Source: Xanthomonas euvesicatoria pv. euvesicatoria (GTDB lineage Bacteria > Pseudomonadota > Gammaproteobacteria > Xanthomonadales > Xanthomonadaceae). Taken from it: a stretch of 64,000 nucleotides of DNA. The position numbers and the translations under genes are program-made. Position 1 is the stretch's first letter. Each line of letters opens with the position of its first letter. Below are positions 48,201 to 56,344 of this stretch, in pieces. The stretch is taken from assembly GCF_020880415.1 (NCBI RefSeq), contig NZ_JAJIUJ010000113.1:31711-95710 (forward strand). Direction: 5' to 3'. Below the pieces are notes generated by a model, which saw only the letters and a program-made list of their open reading frames with translations, was not told where the DNA came from and did not search any database.

Positions 48201-48322
48201 TGCTGTTCCTGCCGACGATCTACGCGATCCTCGACGACATGAGCAGCGGTGCGGCTGCGCTGGTACAGCGTGCGCGTGGTGTGCCGAAGGCGAGGCGGTC
48301 GAGCGCAGCGTTGGAATCGTGA
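45236..48322 (+). CDS. RND efflux permease 2 (altered proton-relay residues)
   Basis: The 1028-residue product is an RND permease of normal length. In the helix-4 site it reads VGMLVDNAVVVVESI (Asp-Asn instead of Asp-Asp) and in helix 10 GVVVNNGIVMIEHI (Asn in place of Lys). These substitutions are seen in a known subclass of RND proteins and imply a different coupling mechanism. Sharing one adaptor with permease 1 suggests either a mixed trimer, as in MdtBC, or two pumps using one adaptor. Confidence 0.92.
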   Translation: MSIAAFSIRRPVTTIMCFVSLVVVGLIAAFRLPLEALPDISAPFLFVQLPYTGSTPDEVERNLVRPAEEALATMTGIKRMRSTATADGANIFIEFSDWDRDIAIAASDARERLDAVRDDFPEDLQRFHVFKWSSSDEPVLKVRLASQTDLTGAYDMLDREFKRRIERIPGVAKVEISGAPPNEVEIAIAPDRLTAHDLSLNDLSERLGKLNFSVSAGQIDDNGQRIRVQPIGELRDLQELRELVLNAKGVRLGDIAEVRLKPTRMNYGRRLDGRPAIGLDVYKERSANLVEVSKAALKEVEDIRAQPALRDVQVKVIDNHGKAVTSSLAELAEAGAVGLLLSITVLFFFLRHWPSTLMVTLAIPICFAITLGFMYFVGVTLNILTMMGLLLAVGMLVDNAVVVVESIYQERERMPDQPQLAALLGTRSVAIALSAGTFCHCIVFVPNLFGETNNISIFMAQIAITISVSLLASWLVAISLIPMLSARMKTPPMVTSEHGVIARLQRRYAKVLAWTLAHRGWSVTGIILVSAISLVPMKLTKVDMFGGDGGNEAFIQYQWKGSYTREQLGEEIGRVENYLQANRARYHITQIYSWFSEVEGSNTVVTFDASKVKDLPPLLEKIRKELPRSARADYSIGNQGDGGNGNQGVQVQLVGDSTDALKALADDVIPLLAQRKELRDVHVDTGDRTSELAIRVDRERAAAFGFSAEQVASFVGLALRGTPLREFRRGDNEVPVWVRFAGAEQSKPEDLASFTVRTKDGRSVPLLSLVEVQIRPAATQIGRTNRQTTLTIKANLAEKVTMPEARAAMEAPLKAMSFPAGYSYTFDGGDYQNDGEAMNQMVFNLVIALVMIYVVMAAVFESLLFPAAIMSGVLFSIFGVFWLFWITGTSFGIMSFIGILVLMGVVVNNGIVMIEHINNLRRRGMGRTQALVEGSRERLRPIMMTMGTAILAMVPISLTSTTMFSDGPPYFPMARAIAGGLAFSTVVSLLFLPTIYAILDDMSSGAAALVQRARGVPKARRSSAALES

Positions 48323-48340
48323 ACGAGGTAAGGCGTTAAG

Positions 48341-48365
48341 CCCCTCTCCCCCCCCGGGAGAGGGG
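48341..48365. repeat. Perfect inverted repeat after the RND operon
   Basis: CCCCTCTCCC-CCCCC-GGGAGAGGGG: a 10-base perfect stem with a 5-base loop, followed by TTGGGGT rather than a T-run. It resembles short palindromic elements scattered in xanthomonad genomes and may also act in termination. Confidence 0.6.
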
Positions 48366-48794
48366 TTGGGGTACGGTTGCTTCCTTCGGCTCGTACGACA
48401 ACCAAAGCACCCGACCGCCAATCAGCGGCTCCGGTAAGGGGCGACAGCGCAGCCGGGGATCGGCTCTTCGGAGCGACAGACATCCTGTCTGACGCGCCGT
48501 CGCGACACCTCCGTGCGCCGCTCTCCGCCGATCGCCGGCCGCGCTGCCGCTTCGGTGTTTCATTACCGTGGCTTCGAGCAGATCGGTGTGCCATCGCCAT
48601 GACCTCGAGCAGAAAAGCCGCGCTCAAGGATGCTTCGAAAGATTTTTTTCGGCCTACGGGCGAACACTGCAGTGATCGCCGTCATGCAGGATCACTCGAT
48701 CTCCAATGCCGTCCTTAGCGAATCCGTACATCTGTATCGGCGTACAGATTCGAAGTCATCCAACGATCAACCCGCTGGAGATGGCGTCAGCGCG
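48366..48794. other. Intergenic region between RND operon and eda
   Basis: About 430 bases between convergent units with no supported gene. Besides the palindrome at its left end, only an imperfect repeat (TCCGTACATC and CGTACAGATTCG near 48723-48755) was noticed. Confidence 0.4.
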
Positions 48795-49454
48795 TCAGCC
48801 TGCACGCACCTGCCGCACGATCGCCGCCGCCTTGGCCGAACTTTCCTTGACCTTGTCCCACTGGCCCTGCGCCAGCCAGTCCTTGGGCACCATCCACGAG
48901 CCGCCGATGCACAGCACGTTCGGCTGCGCCAGGAACTCGGCGGCGTTGGACTCGCTGATGCCGCCGGTGGGGCAGAGCTTGAGCTCGGACAACGGGCCAG
49001 CCAGGCCCTTGAGCATCTGCAGACCGCCCACGGCGGTGGCCGGGAACAACTTGCAGACGCGAAAGCCCAGGCCCATCAACGTCAGCAGCTCGGTCGGGGT
49101 GGCCGCGCCTGGAACCGCCGGGATCGGTGCATCCGCCAGCAGGCGCGCCAGCGGCGCCGGCGTGCCCGGGGTCACCAGAAAGTCTGCACCGGCATCCACC
49201 GACTGGCGCAGTTGCAGCTCGCTGAGCACCGTGCCGGCGCCGATCACGATGTTGGGCAGCTCGCGCTTGAGCATCGCCAGCGCATCGATGGCAACCGGCG
49301 TGCGCAGGGTCAGCTCGATCGCGGGCAGACCGCCTTCGAGCAGCGCATCGGCGACGCGGCGCGCCTGGTCCAGCGTGTCCACGGTGACCACCGGCAGGAT
49401 GCCGGCATCGCGCAGCAAACGTTCGGCGGTGTTCTGGGTCTGGGCAATCGTCAT
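48795..49454 (-). CDS. eda: KDPG aldolase Eda
   Basis: The 219-residue product splits 2-keto-3-deoxy-6-phosphogluconate into pyruvate and glyceraldehyde-3-phosphate, the last Entner-Doudoroff step. The Schiff-base lysine lies in FRVCKLFPATAVGG and the active-site glutamate in PAIELTLRTP. CGGAG precedes the ATG at 49454. It is the last gene of the zwf operon, 52 bases after edd. Confidence 0.96.
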   Translation of the reverse strand: MTIAQTQNTAERLLRDAGILPVVTVDTLDQARRVADALLEGGLPAIELTLRTPVAIDALAMLKRELPNIVIGAGTVLSELQLRQSVDAGADFLVTPGTPAPLARLLADAPIPAVPGAATPTELLTLMGLGFRVCKLFPATAVGGLQMLKGLAGPLSELKLCPTGGISESNAAEFLAQPNVLCIGGSWMVPKDWLAQGQWDKVKESSAKAAAIVRQVRAG

Positions 49455-49506
49455 TGCAACTCCGGGTGACGGCGACCGCCGGAGCGGCCGCACAGAGGGA
49501 AGGGGA

Positions 49507-51423
49507 TCAGGCGTCCTTGGACTCGTGGGGTGCTGCCGCAGCGGCAGCATCGGCACCGAGTTCGTACTCGGCGTCGTAGCTCCACAGCGCACCGTCCGGA
49601 TGGGTCGGGCCGCAGGAAATCGAAATCGCGCCCTGGTCGGCGGGGCCGACGACCTGGCGGTTGATGGCGAACAGATTGCGGCCCAGGTCATTGCCGGCAA
49701 CGGACGTATTGGGTGCAACCTCGCGCGATGCCCATTCTTCGGCCGAGACCAGCACTTCCAGGGTGCCGGCTTCGCCGTCCAGGCGCACGATGTCGCCTTC
49801 GCGTACGCGCCCGATCGGGCCGCCGCGTGCCGCTTCGGGCGTCAGGTGGATTGCGGCCGGGAACTTGCCCGAGGCACCGGACAGGCGGCCGTCGGTGACC
49901 AATGCCACGCGCCGGCCCTGGTTCTGCAGCAAGCCCAGCAGCGGCGCCATCGAATGCAGCTCCGGCATGCCGTTTGCGCGCGGGCCCTGGTAGCGCAACA
50001 CCACCACGAAATCGTGCGGCAACACGCCGGCAGCATGCAGTTTGTTGAGCACCTGCGGCGTATCGATCACCACGGCCGGCGCCTGGATGCTGCGATGCTG
50101 CGGCTTGACTGCCGACAGCTTGATCAACGAGCGACCGAGATTGCCGCGCAGCAGGCGCAGCCCGCCTTGCGATTCGAAGGCATCGCCGACCGGACGCGCC
50201 ACGCTGTCGTCGGCGGTGGTGGGAGTGCCTGGCACGTAGGTCACCTTGCCGTCCTGCAGGCGCGGCTCATTGATGTAGGCACGCATGCCGCCTTCCACCA
50301 CGGTGGGTAGGTCGTCGTGCATGTAGCCGGCGTCCATCAGCTCGCGGAACACGAATGCCGTGCCGCCAGCGGCCTGGAAGCGATTCACGTCGGCTTCGCC
50401 GTTCGGGTAGATGCGCGTCAGCAGCGGCACCGTCTGCGAAATCAGGTCCATGTCGTCCCAGGTCAGCACGATGCCGGCCGCACGCGCCACTGCGATCCAG
50501 TGGATGGTGTGGTTGGTTGAGCCACCGGTCGCCATCAGCGCGACCACGGCGTTGACGATGGCGCGCTCGTCGATCAGGCGACCGAATGGACGGAAATCTT
50601 CGCCCAACGCCGAGATCGCCAATGCGCGCGCGGTGCCTTCGCGGGTCAACGCATCACGCAACGGCAGCTCCGGATTGACGAACGAGGCGCCGGGCAGCTG
50701 CACGCCCATCGCTTCGAGCAAGACCTGGTTGGAGTTGGCCGTGCCGTAGAAGGTGCAGGTGCCCGGCGAGTGGTAGGACGAGGCCTCGGCTTCCAGCAGC
50801 TCGGCGCGCGTGGCTTCGCCAGCGGCGTAGCGTTCGCGCACTTCGGCCTTCTGCTTGTTCGGAATGCCCGGCGTCATCGGGCCGGCCGGCATGAAAATCG
50901 CCGGCAAATGGCCGAACGCCAGCGCACCGATCAGCAGGCCCGGCACGATCTTGTCGCAGACGCCCAGGTACACCACGCTGTCGAACATGTCGTGGCTCAG
51001 GCCGATGGCTGTCGCCTGGGCGATGTTGTCGCGCGAAAAGAGCGACAGCTCCATGCCGGCGCGGCCCTGGGTGACGCCGTCGCACATCGCCGGCACGCCA
51101 CCGGCCACCTGTGCGGTGGCACCGAGCGCGCGGGCAGTCTCGCGGATCAGCTGCGGGTAGTGTTCGAACGGCTGATGTGCCGACAACATGTCGTTATAGG
51201 CAGTGATGATGCCCAGGTTCGGCGTGGCCGCACCACGCAGGCGCGATTTGTCGCCCGGCTCGGACGCAGCGAAGCCATGCGCAAGATTGCCGCAGCTCAA
51301 GCGGCTACGGAACGGACCCTCACGCAGGGCAGCATCGAGACCGGCCAGATACGCTGCGCGCGAGGGAGCGCTGCGCTTGCGGATACGGTCGGTGACGGCT
51401 TGGATATTCGGATGCAGGCTCAT
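49507..51423 (-). CDS. edd: 6-phosphogluconate dehydratase Edd
   Basis: The 638-residue product dehydrates 6-phosphogluconate to KDPG. Cys residues for the iron-sulfur cluster lie in PAMCDGVTQG and YLGVCDKIVPG, with LMATGGSTNHTIH and the C-terminal VTDGRLSGASGKFPAAIHL typical of the IlvD/Edd family. Its 131-base leader contains several hairpins, so post-transcriptional control is possible. Confidence 0.96.
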   Translation of the reverse strand: MSLHPNIQAVTDRIRKRSAPSRAAYLAGLDAALREGPFRSRLSCGNLAHGFAASEPGDKSRLRGAATPNLGIITAYNDMLSAHQPFEHYPQLIRETARALGATAQVAGGVPAMCDGVTQGRAGMELSLFSRDNIAQATAIGLSHDMFDSVVYLGVCDKIVPGLLIGALAFGHLPAIFMPAGPMTPGIPNKQKAEVRERYAAGEATRAELLEAEASSYHSPGTCTFYGTANSNQVLLEAMGVQLPGASFVNPELPLRDALTREGTARALAISALGEDFRPFGRLIDERAIVNAVVALMATGGSTNHTIHWIAVARAAGIVLTWDDMDLISQTVPLLTRIYPNGEADVNRFQAAGGTAFVFRELMDAGYMHDDLPTVVEGGMRAYINEPRLQDGKVTYVPGTPTTADDSVARPVGDAFESQGGLRLLRGNLGRSLIKLSAVKPQHRSIQAPAVVIDTPQVLNKLHAAGVLPHDFVVVLRYQGPRANGMPELHSMAPLLGLLQNQGRRVALVTDGRLSGASGKFPAAIHLTPEAARGGPIGRVREGDIVRLDGEAGTLEVLVSAEEWASREVAPNTSVAGNDLGRNLFAINRQVVGPADQGAISISCGPTHPDGALWSYDAEYELGADAAAAAAPHESKDA

Positions 51424-51472
51424 TGGCTACCGGCTATGAGAAACAGGGGGGCAGAAAATGCTCTTTTAATTC

Positions 51473-51541
51473 CCCGCACATGGATGTGCGGGTTTTTGCG
51501 AGGGACTCGCATCGCATCGGCTGTTGCGAAGGACTCGCATC
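51473..51541 (-). promoter_or_regulatory. Structured leader between pgl and edd
   Basis: Holds a 9-base perfect hairpin (CCCGCACAT-GG-ATGTGCGGG at 51473-51492, followed on the plus strand by T5) and two near-identical 18-base repeats (51496-51513 and 51524-51541), each an inverted repeat of the GCGAG-GGA-CTCGC type. It precedes edd by 50 to 118 bases on the transcript. Confidence 0.5.
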
Positions 51542-51554
51542 AAACCACTCGCAT

Positions 51555-52274
51555 TCAAGCACACCAATGCACCCGCAACCGCGGACCAGGCTGCTGCAGC
51601 GCCACGCGGATGGGATATTCGTTGACATCGTCGCCTGCCAGCGCAGCCTGGAGCACGTCCAGCTTCTGCTTGCCGCGCAACAACAGCAGGCGCGTCGGAA
51701 TGCTGGCAAGCCCTGCAGGTGTGAGGGTGATGCGTAACGGCCATTGGTTCGAGCCCGGGCAGCCGGTGGCATCCAGCGAGGCATACGGCTGCGGGCTGGC
51801 GAGCGCCTTGGGTAGGTCGGTGGCACCCGGGAACAACGACGCGGTATGCCCGTCACCGCCCATGCCCAGCACCGCCAGGCAGGCCGGTTCGGCATGCTTG
51901 GCCTGCAGGTTGGCGGTGTGCACGCATTCGGGCAATTGCTTGCCTGGGCGAACCAGCGGGATGAAGGTCGCGGCCGGTGCGTGGGTCAGGAAGCTGTGAT
52001 TCACCAGCCAGGCATTGCTGTCCTGATCCTGCGGCGACAACCAGCGCTCATCGACCAGGCCCACTTCCACCCGCGACCAGTCCAGCGGCCGGTGGGCGAG
52101 GGACTCGTACACCGGCGCAGGCGTGGTACCGCCGGACAACAGCATGCGTGCCTGGCCGCGCCGGGAGATTTCCTGTTCCAGCAGGTCGGCCATTTCGCTG
52201 GCCACCGCCTCGGTCCACTCGGCCGGGTCGTCGTAGCGCACCAGGGCGATGCGCGGGTTGTCCTGCAGGTTCAT
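51555..52274 (-). CDS. pgl: 6-phosphogluconolactonase Pgl
   Basis: The 239-residue product hydrolyses 6-phosphogluconolactone. Family motifs are RMLLSGGTTPAPVYESLA and VGLVDERWL, and GMGGDGHTASLFPG. Its start overlaps the glk stop (ATGA). Confidence 0.95.
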   Translation of the reverse strand: MNLQDNPRIALVRYDDPAEWTEAVASEMADLLEQEISRRGQARMLLSGGTTPAPVYESLAHRPLDWSRVEVGLVDERWLSPQDQDSNAWLVNHSFLTHAPAATFIPLVRPGKQLPECVHTANLQAKHAEPACLAVLGMGGDGHTASLFPGATDLPKALASPQPYASLDATGCPGSNQWPLRITLTPAGLASIPTRLLLLRGKQKLDVLQAALAGDDVNEYPIRVALQQPGPRLRVHWCA

Positions 52275-53278
52275 CGCTGCTCCCCGGGGTGCTGACGTTG
52301 TGCATCCACCGCGTATGCGGCGGCGCCCAGCAGGCCGGCATGCGGGTGCATGACCGCCAGCGATGGCACCTTCGACATGATCGCGGAGAAACGGCCCTTG
52401 TGCTCGAAGCGCTGGCGAAAGCCGGAATGCTGGAGCGAATCCAGCACCTTGGGCACCAGCCCGCCGGTGAGGAACACGCCGTCCCAGGCGCCCTGCATCA
52501 GCACCATGTCGCCGGCGATCGCACCGAAGATGGCGCAGAACAGGTCGATGGTGCGCGAGGACCGCGGGTCGCCCGCGGCCGCGCGCGCGGTGATGTCCTT
52601 GGGTTGCAGCGGGCCGGGATCGACGCCGGCGATCTCGCTGAGCGCGCGATGGATGTTGACCAGGCCAGGGCCGCAGATCAGCCGCTCGTTGGAGACCCGG
52701 CCGAACTGCTCGGACAGGATTTCCAGGATGCGGATTTCTTCCGGCGTGCCGGGCGGGAAGCTGACATGGCCGCCTTCGGTTTCCAGCGGAAAGCAGCGCC
52801 CGTTGCGAATGATCAGGCCACCCACGCCCAGGCCGGTGCCCGGGCCGATCACGCCATAGTTGCGCGCTTGATCGATCGGCGCCGGCCGCCAGCTGGCGCC
52901 GCCCACCTGCACCACGTCCTGCGGGCGCAGCAGGCTGATGGCCATGGCCTGCGCGGCAAAGTCGTTGATCAGATGCAAGGTACTGAAACCCAACATGGTG
53001 GCGGTGCGCGAGCGCGAGATCACCCAGGGATGGTTGGTGATGCGTGCCTCGTCGCCATCCACGCGGCCTGCCACGGCGAACACGCCCTGGGTGGCCTGCA
53101 CGCCGATCTGGTCGAGGTAATAGCGCGCGGCTTCGCCCAGCGAACCGAAGTCCACCACGGCAAATTCGCGCGAGGTGTCATCCAGCAACGGCACCGAAGC
53201 GTCGACATCGGCCAGCGCGAAGCGCGCATTGGTTCCGCCGATATCGGCAACCAGCACCGGCTTGGAAGGAGCGGTCAT
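52271..53278 (-). CDS. glk: Glucokinase Glk
   Basis: The 335-residue product phosphorylates glucose with ATP. It has the phosphate-binding start VLVADIGGTNARFALAD, the catalytic Asp in LINDFAAQA, GPGTGLGVG and the EGGHVSF sequence. It is coupled to both zwf and pgl by 4-base overlaps, so glucose-6-phosphate formation and oxidation are co-expressed. A longer frame to 53767 lies inside zwf and is not glucokinase. Confidence 0.95.
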   Translation of the reverse strand: MTAPSKPVLVADIGGTNARFALADVDASVPLLDDTSREFAVVDFGSLGEAARYYLDQIGVQATQGVFAVAGRVDGDEARITNHPWVISRSRTATMLGFSTLHLINDFAAQAMAISLLRPQDVVQVGGASWRPAPIDQARNYGVIGPGTGLGVGGLIIRNGRCFPLETEGGHVSFPPGTPEEIRILEILSEQFGRVSNERLICGPGLVNIHRALSEIAGVDPGPLQPKDITARAAAGDPRSSRTIDLFCAIFGAIAGDMVLMQGAWDGVFLTGGLVPKVLDSLQHSGFRQRFEHKGRFSAIMSKVPSLAVMHPHAGLLGAAAYAVDAQRQHPGEQR

Positions 53279-54732
53279 GCGTTGTTTCCCTGTGCGTCGG
53301 TGGCCGGGGGCAGGAAGTGGGCAGCAGATTCGGGCCCCCAGCTGCCGGCCGGGTAGGGCTGCAGCGGCAGCGCGGCGTCTTTCCAGGCGTCGCTGACGCT
53401 GTCGATCCACGACCACGCTGCCTTGACCTCGTCGTCGCGCACGAACAGCGCGGGGTTGCCGTTGAAGGCGTCCACAAACAGACGTTCGTAGGCGATACGA
53501 CGGTGCAGGCCCGTCGGCACCGACAGTTCCAGTTCCAGCGGCTGCAGTTCGATCGCGCCCCATTCCGGGCCAGCCAGGCTGCTCATCAGGCCGAGTTCGA
53601 TGTTTTCCTGCGGCTGCAACTGGAAGGTCAGGCGGTTCGGCACCGCATTCTGGCGGTCGGGGCGTTCGAACAGCCAATGCGTCACCGGCTTGAGCGTCAC
53701 CACGATGCGGGTGGAGCGCTCGGCCAGCCGCTTGCCGGTGCACAGGTGGAACGGCACGCCGGCCCAACGCCAGTTGTCGATATGCGCGGTGACGGCGACA
53801 AAGGTCTCCACGTCACTGCCTTCCGGCGGGTGGTAGGCCTGCGCCGGCTGTCCGTTGATGCTGCCGGCAGTGTAGCGGCCGCGCACGCAGTCATGCGCGG
53901 CGTGCTCGGCGGTCATCGGACGCAGGGCGCGCAGCACCTTGACCTTCTCATCGCGGATGCGGTCGGCTTCCAGCGAGGCCGGCGGCTCCATTGCCACCAG
54001 GCACAACAGCTGCAGGATATGGCTCTGCACCATGTCGCGCAGTGCGCCGGAGCGGGCGTAGTAGGCGTCGCGCCCGTCGACGCCTTCGCTTTCGGCGACC
54101 AGGATCTGCACCGACTCGATGTAGGCGCGGTTCCAGACCGCCTCCAGCAGCGTGTTGCCGAAGCGCAGTGCGATCAGGTTCTGCACCGCCGCCTTGCCCA
54201 GGTAGTGGTCCAGGCGGAACACGCGGTCCTCGTCGATCAGCGCGCCGATCGACTGCAGGATGTCGCGGGCGCTGTCGGAGTCGTGGCCGATCGGTTTTTC
54301 CAGCATCAAGCGATGCGGTGCCTCCAGCGCGCCACCCAGCGCCAGGCCCTGGCAGGTGCTGATGTACAGGCCCGGCGGGATCGCCAGGTAGCTCACACAG
54401 CGGCGGCTGGCCAGCTCGCGGACCGCATTGGCCACCGACTCGGCATCGCGCAGATCCACCGAGCGGTAATCGATTCGCTGCAGCAGCGTGTCGATCTGTT
54501 CGGCGGTCGCGATCGGCAATGCTTCGGTCAGGCGTGGCCGCAGTACTTCGCGAAATGCATCGGTGTCGTGCGGCGACAGCGCCAGCGCACGGATGCGGAA
54601 GTCCTCCGGCAGCAGGCCGTCGATGAACAGGCGCAGCAGGGAAGGAAAGAGATAGCGCTGGGCAAGATCGCCGGTGGCGCCAAACAGGATCAGGGTGTTG
54701 TGCATGGACCGCGTTTCAGATTCTGGAGACAT
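53275..54732 (-). CDS. zwf: Glucose-6-phosphate dehydrogenase Zwf
   Basis: The 485-residue product oxidises glucose-6-phosphate with NADP. It shows LILFGATGDLAQRYLFPSLL and the catalytic motif RLDHYLGKAAVQN. ATG 54732 (MSPESETRS) is chosen; a second ATG at 54705 begins just before the nucleotide-binding motif and could also serve. First gene of the zwf-glk-pgl-edd-eda operon. Confidence 0.94.
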   Translation of the reverse strand: MSPESETRSMHNTLILFGATGDLAQRYLFPSLLRLFIDGLLPEDFRIRALALSPHDTDAFREVLRPRLTEALPIATAEQIDTLLQRIDYRSVDLRDAESVANAVRELASRRCVSYLAIPPGLYISTCQGLALGGALEAPHRLMLEKPIGHDSDSARDILQSIGALIDEDRVFRLDHYLGKAAVQNLIALRFGNTLLEAVWNRAYIESVQILVAESEGVDGRDAYYARSGALRDMVQSHILQLLCLVAMEPPASLEADRIRDEKVKVLRALRPMTAEHAAHDCVRGRYTAGSINGQPAQAYHPPEGSDVETFVAVTAHIDNWRWAGVPFHLCTGKRLAERSTRIVVTLKPVTHWLFERPDRQNAVPNRLTFQLQPQENIELGLMSSLAGPEWGAIELQPLELELSVPTGLHRRIAYERLFVDAFNGNPALFVRDDEVKAAWSWIDSVSDAWKDAALPLQPYPAGSWGPESAAHFLPPATDAQGNNA

Positions 54733-55124
54733 CGTTATCAGCAGCTTGTCGGAAAGGCGCCGGTCGTCCGGCGGTCGGTACGTCTGTTCCTGAGCGACAC
54801 TTGCGTGCGCGCAGCGGGGGATGGACGCTGACACCCAGTCCCGGATTGTTGCAGCAACTGGCGATCAGCGGTTAGCGCCATGGCGGCATAGCTGCACCTG
54901 CGTGATGGCATGCCATGCGTCGTGCGGCGAGCTGCACTGCAGGCAATGCGTCATACCTGCGTGGCGGCATGGTCCTCCAGAGATCGATGTTGCCATGTGA
55001 AAACGATTACATGTCAGAATAAACCAATGCATTCGTTTGCAGGGAATTCCTCGCAAGCGCATGCGGCGTCACCGCCATCGGGAGGGCCGAGGGCAGGGCG
55101 CACAACTTACGTTGAGGCCGAACG
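54733..55124. other. Divergent regulatory region of zwf operon and ABC ATPase gene
   Basis: These 392 bases hold the promoters of both units and one LacI-type operator. Short open frames here are not protein-like. Confidence 0.6.
54998..55011. promoter_or_regulatory. LacI/GalR-family operator
   Basis: TGAAAACGATTACA fits the LacI-family/cre-type pattern TGNAANCGNTTNCA at every fixed position, with the central CG. It sits inside a larger CATGT...ACATG dyad, 114 bases before the ABC ATPase start. The cognate repressor is not in this window. Confidence 0.6.
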
Positions 55125-56213
55125 ATGGCGAAAGTGCAGTTGGAAGGTGTCCGCAAGGTCTACGACAATGGCCAGGTGGCGGTGCAGGGCGCAAGTTTCG
55201 AAGTGGCCGACGGCGAGCTGATGGTGCTGGTGGGGCCGTCCGGCTGCGGCAAGTCGACCCTGTTGCGCATGATTGCCGGGCTTGAAGACATCAGCGCCGG
55301 CACGCTGAAGATCGGCGAGCGCGTGGTCAACGACGTGGCGCCGAAGGATCGCGACATCGCCATGGTGTTCCAGAGCTACGCGCTGTATCCGCACATGACC
55401 GTGGCCGAAAACCTGGCGTTCGGGCTCAAGCTGCGCGGGCATCCGAAGCAGGTCATCGCCGAACGCGTCAACAACGCCGCAGAGCTGTTGGGCCTGACGC
55501 CGATGCTGGACAAGCTGCCCAAGGCGATGTCCGGCGGTCAGCGTCAGCGCGTGGCGCTGGGCCGGGCGATGGTGCGCGAATCCTCGGTGTTCCTGCTCGA
55601 CGAGCCGCTGTCCAACCTGGACGCCAAGTTGCGCCACAGCGTGCGCACCGAGATCGCGCAGCTGCACCGCAAGCTTGGCACCACCATGATCTACGTCACC
55701 CACGATCAGGTCGAAGCGATGACGCTTGGCCAGCGTATCGTGGTGCTCAAGGATGGCGTGATCCAGCAGATCGACAGTCCGATGGCGCTGTACGACCGTC
55801 CGGCCAATCTGTTCGTGGCCGGGTTCCTCGGCAGCCCGGCGATGAACGTGCTGCAGGGGCGTCTGGACGCGCAGGACGGCCTGCACCTGGTCATGGCCGA
55901 TGGTTGGCGCGTGCCACTGGGTGCGGCGCGGGTCGATGCGGCTTGGTTCGGCCAGGACGTGATCGTCGGTGTGCGCCCGGAGCACTTGCAGCCGTCCGAC
56001 GATGCGGTCCTGGGCTTCGATGCGCGGGTCGATGTGATCGAGCCGGTCGGCAACGAGATCTTCCTCAATCTCGACCGTGGCGGTCAGCCGCTGGTGATCC
56101 GTGTCCCGCCGCAGAGCTTGCCGGCGGTGGGCCAGCCGTTGCGCCTGGCATTGCGCAGCGAGGCCTTGCACTTTTTCGATCCAGCCACCGGCCAGCGGCT
56201 GGAGGCGGCTTAG
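55125..56213 (+). CDS. Sugar ABC transporter ATP-binding protein (MalK/UgpC/MsmX type)
   Basis: The 362-residue product has Walker A (GPSGCGKSTLLRMIAG, residues 37-52), signature SGGQRQRVALGRAMVR, Walker B VFLLDEPLSNLD and a C-terminal MalK-like TOBE domain (DVIVGVRPEHLQPSDDA). It energises carbohydrate import. No permease or binding-protein gene is adjacent, so it may be a shared ATPase serving several sugar importers, as MsmX does. Divergent from zwf. Confidence 0.9.
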   Translation: MAKVQLEGVRKVYDNGQVAVQGASFEVADGELMVLVGPSGCGKSTLLRMIAGLEDISAGTLKIGERVVNDVAPKDRDIAMVFQSYALYPHMTVAENLAFGLKLRGHPKQVIAERVNNAAELLGLTPMLDKLPKAMSGGQRQRVALGRAMVRESSVFLLDEPLSNLDAKLRHSVRTEIAQLHRKLGTTMIYVTHDQVEAMTLGQRIVVLKDGVIQQIDSPMALYDRPANLFVAGFLGSPAMNVLQGRLDAQDGLHLVMADGWRVPLGAARVDAAWFGQDVIVGVRPEHLQPSDDAVLGFDARVDVIEPVGNEIFLNLDRGGQPLVIRVPPQSLPAVGQPLRLALRSEALHFFDPATGQRLEAA

Positions 56214-56344
56214 GCAAACTGGTCAACAGCGACGCAGCCGCCAGACGGGCACGGCCGGCGCTCGGAATTGGCGGGTGTCGTTGGGCCACTGCGTGCTGCG
56301 CGATGTCCATTCCCGTCTGGCATGGCTCGCTGCTTTTTTTGCCG

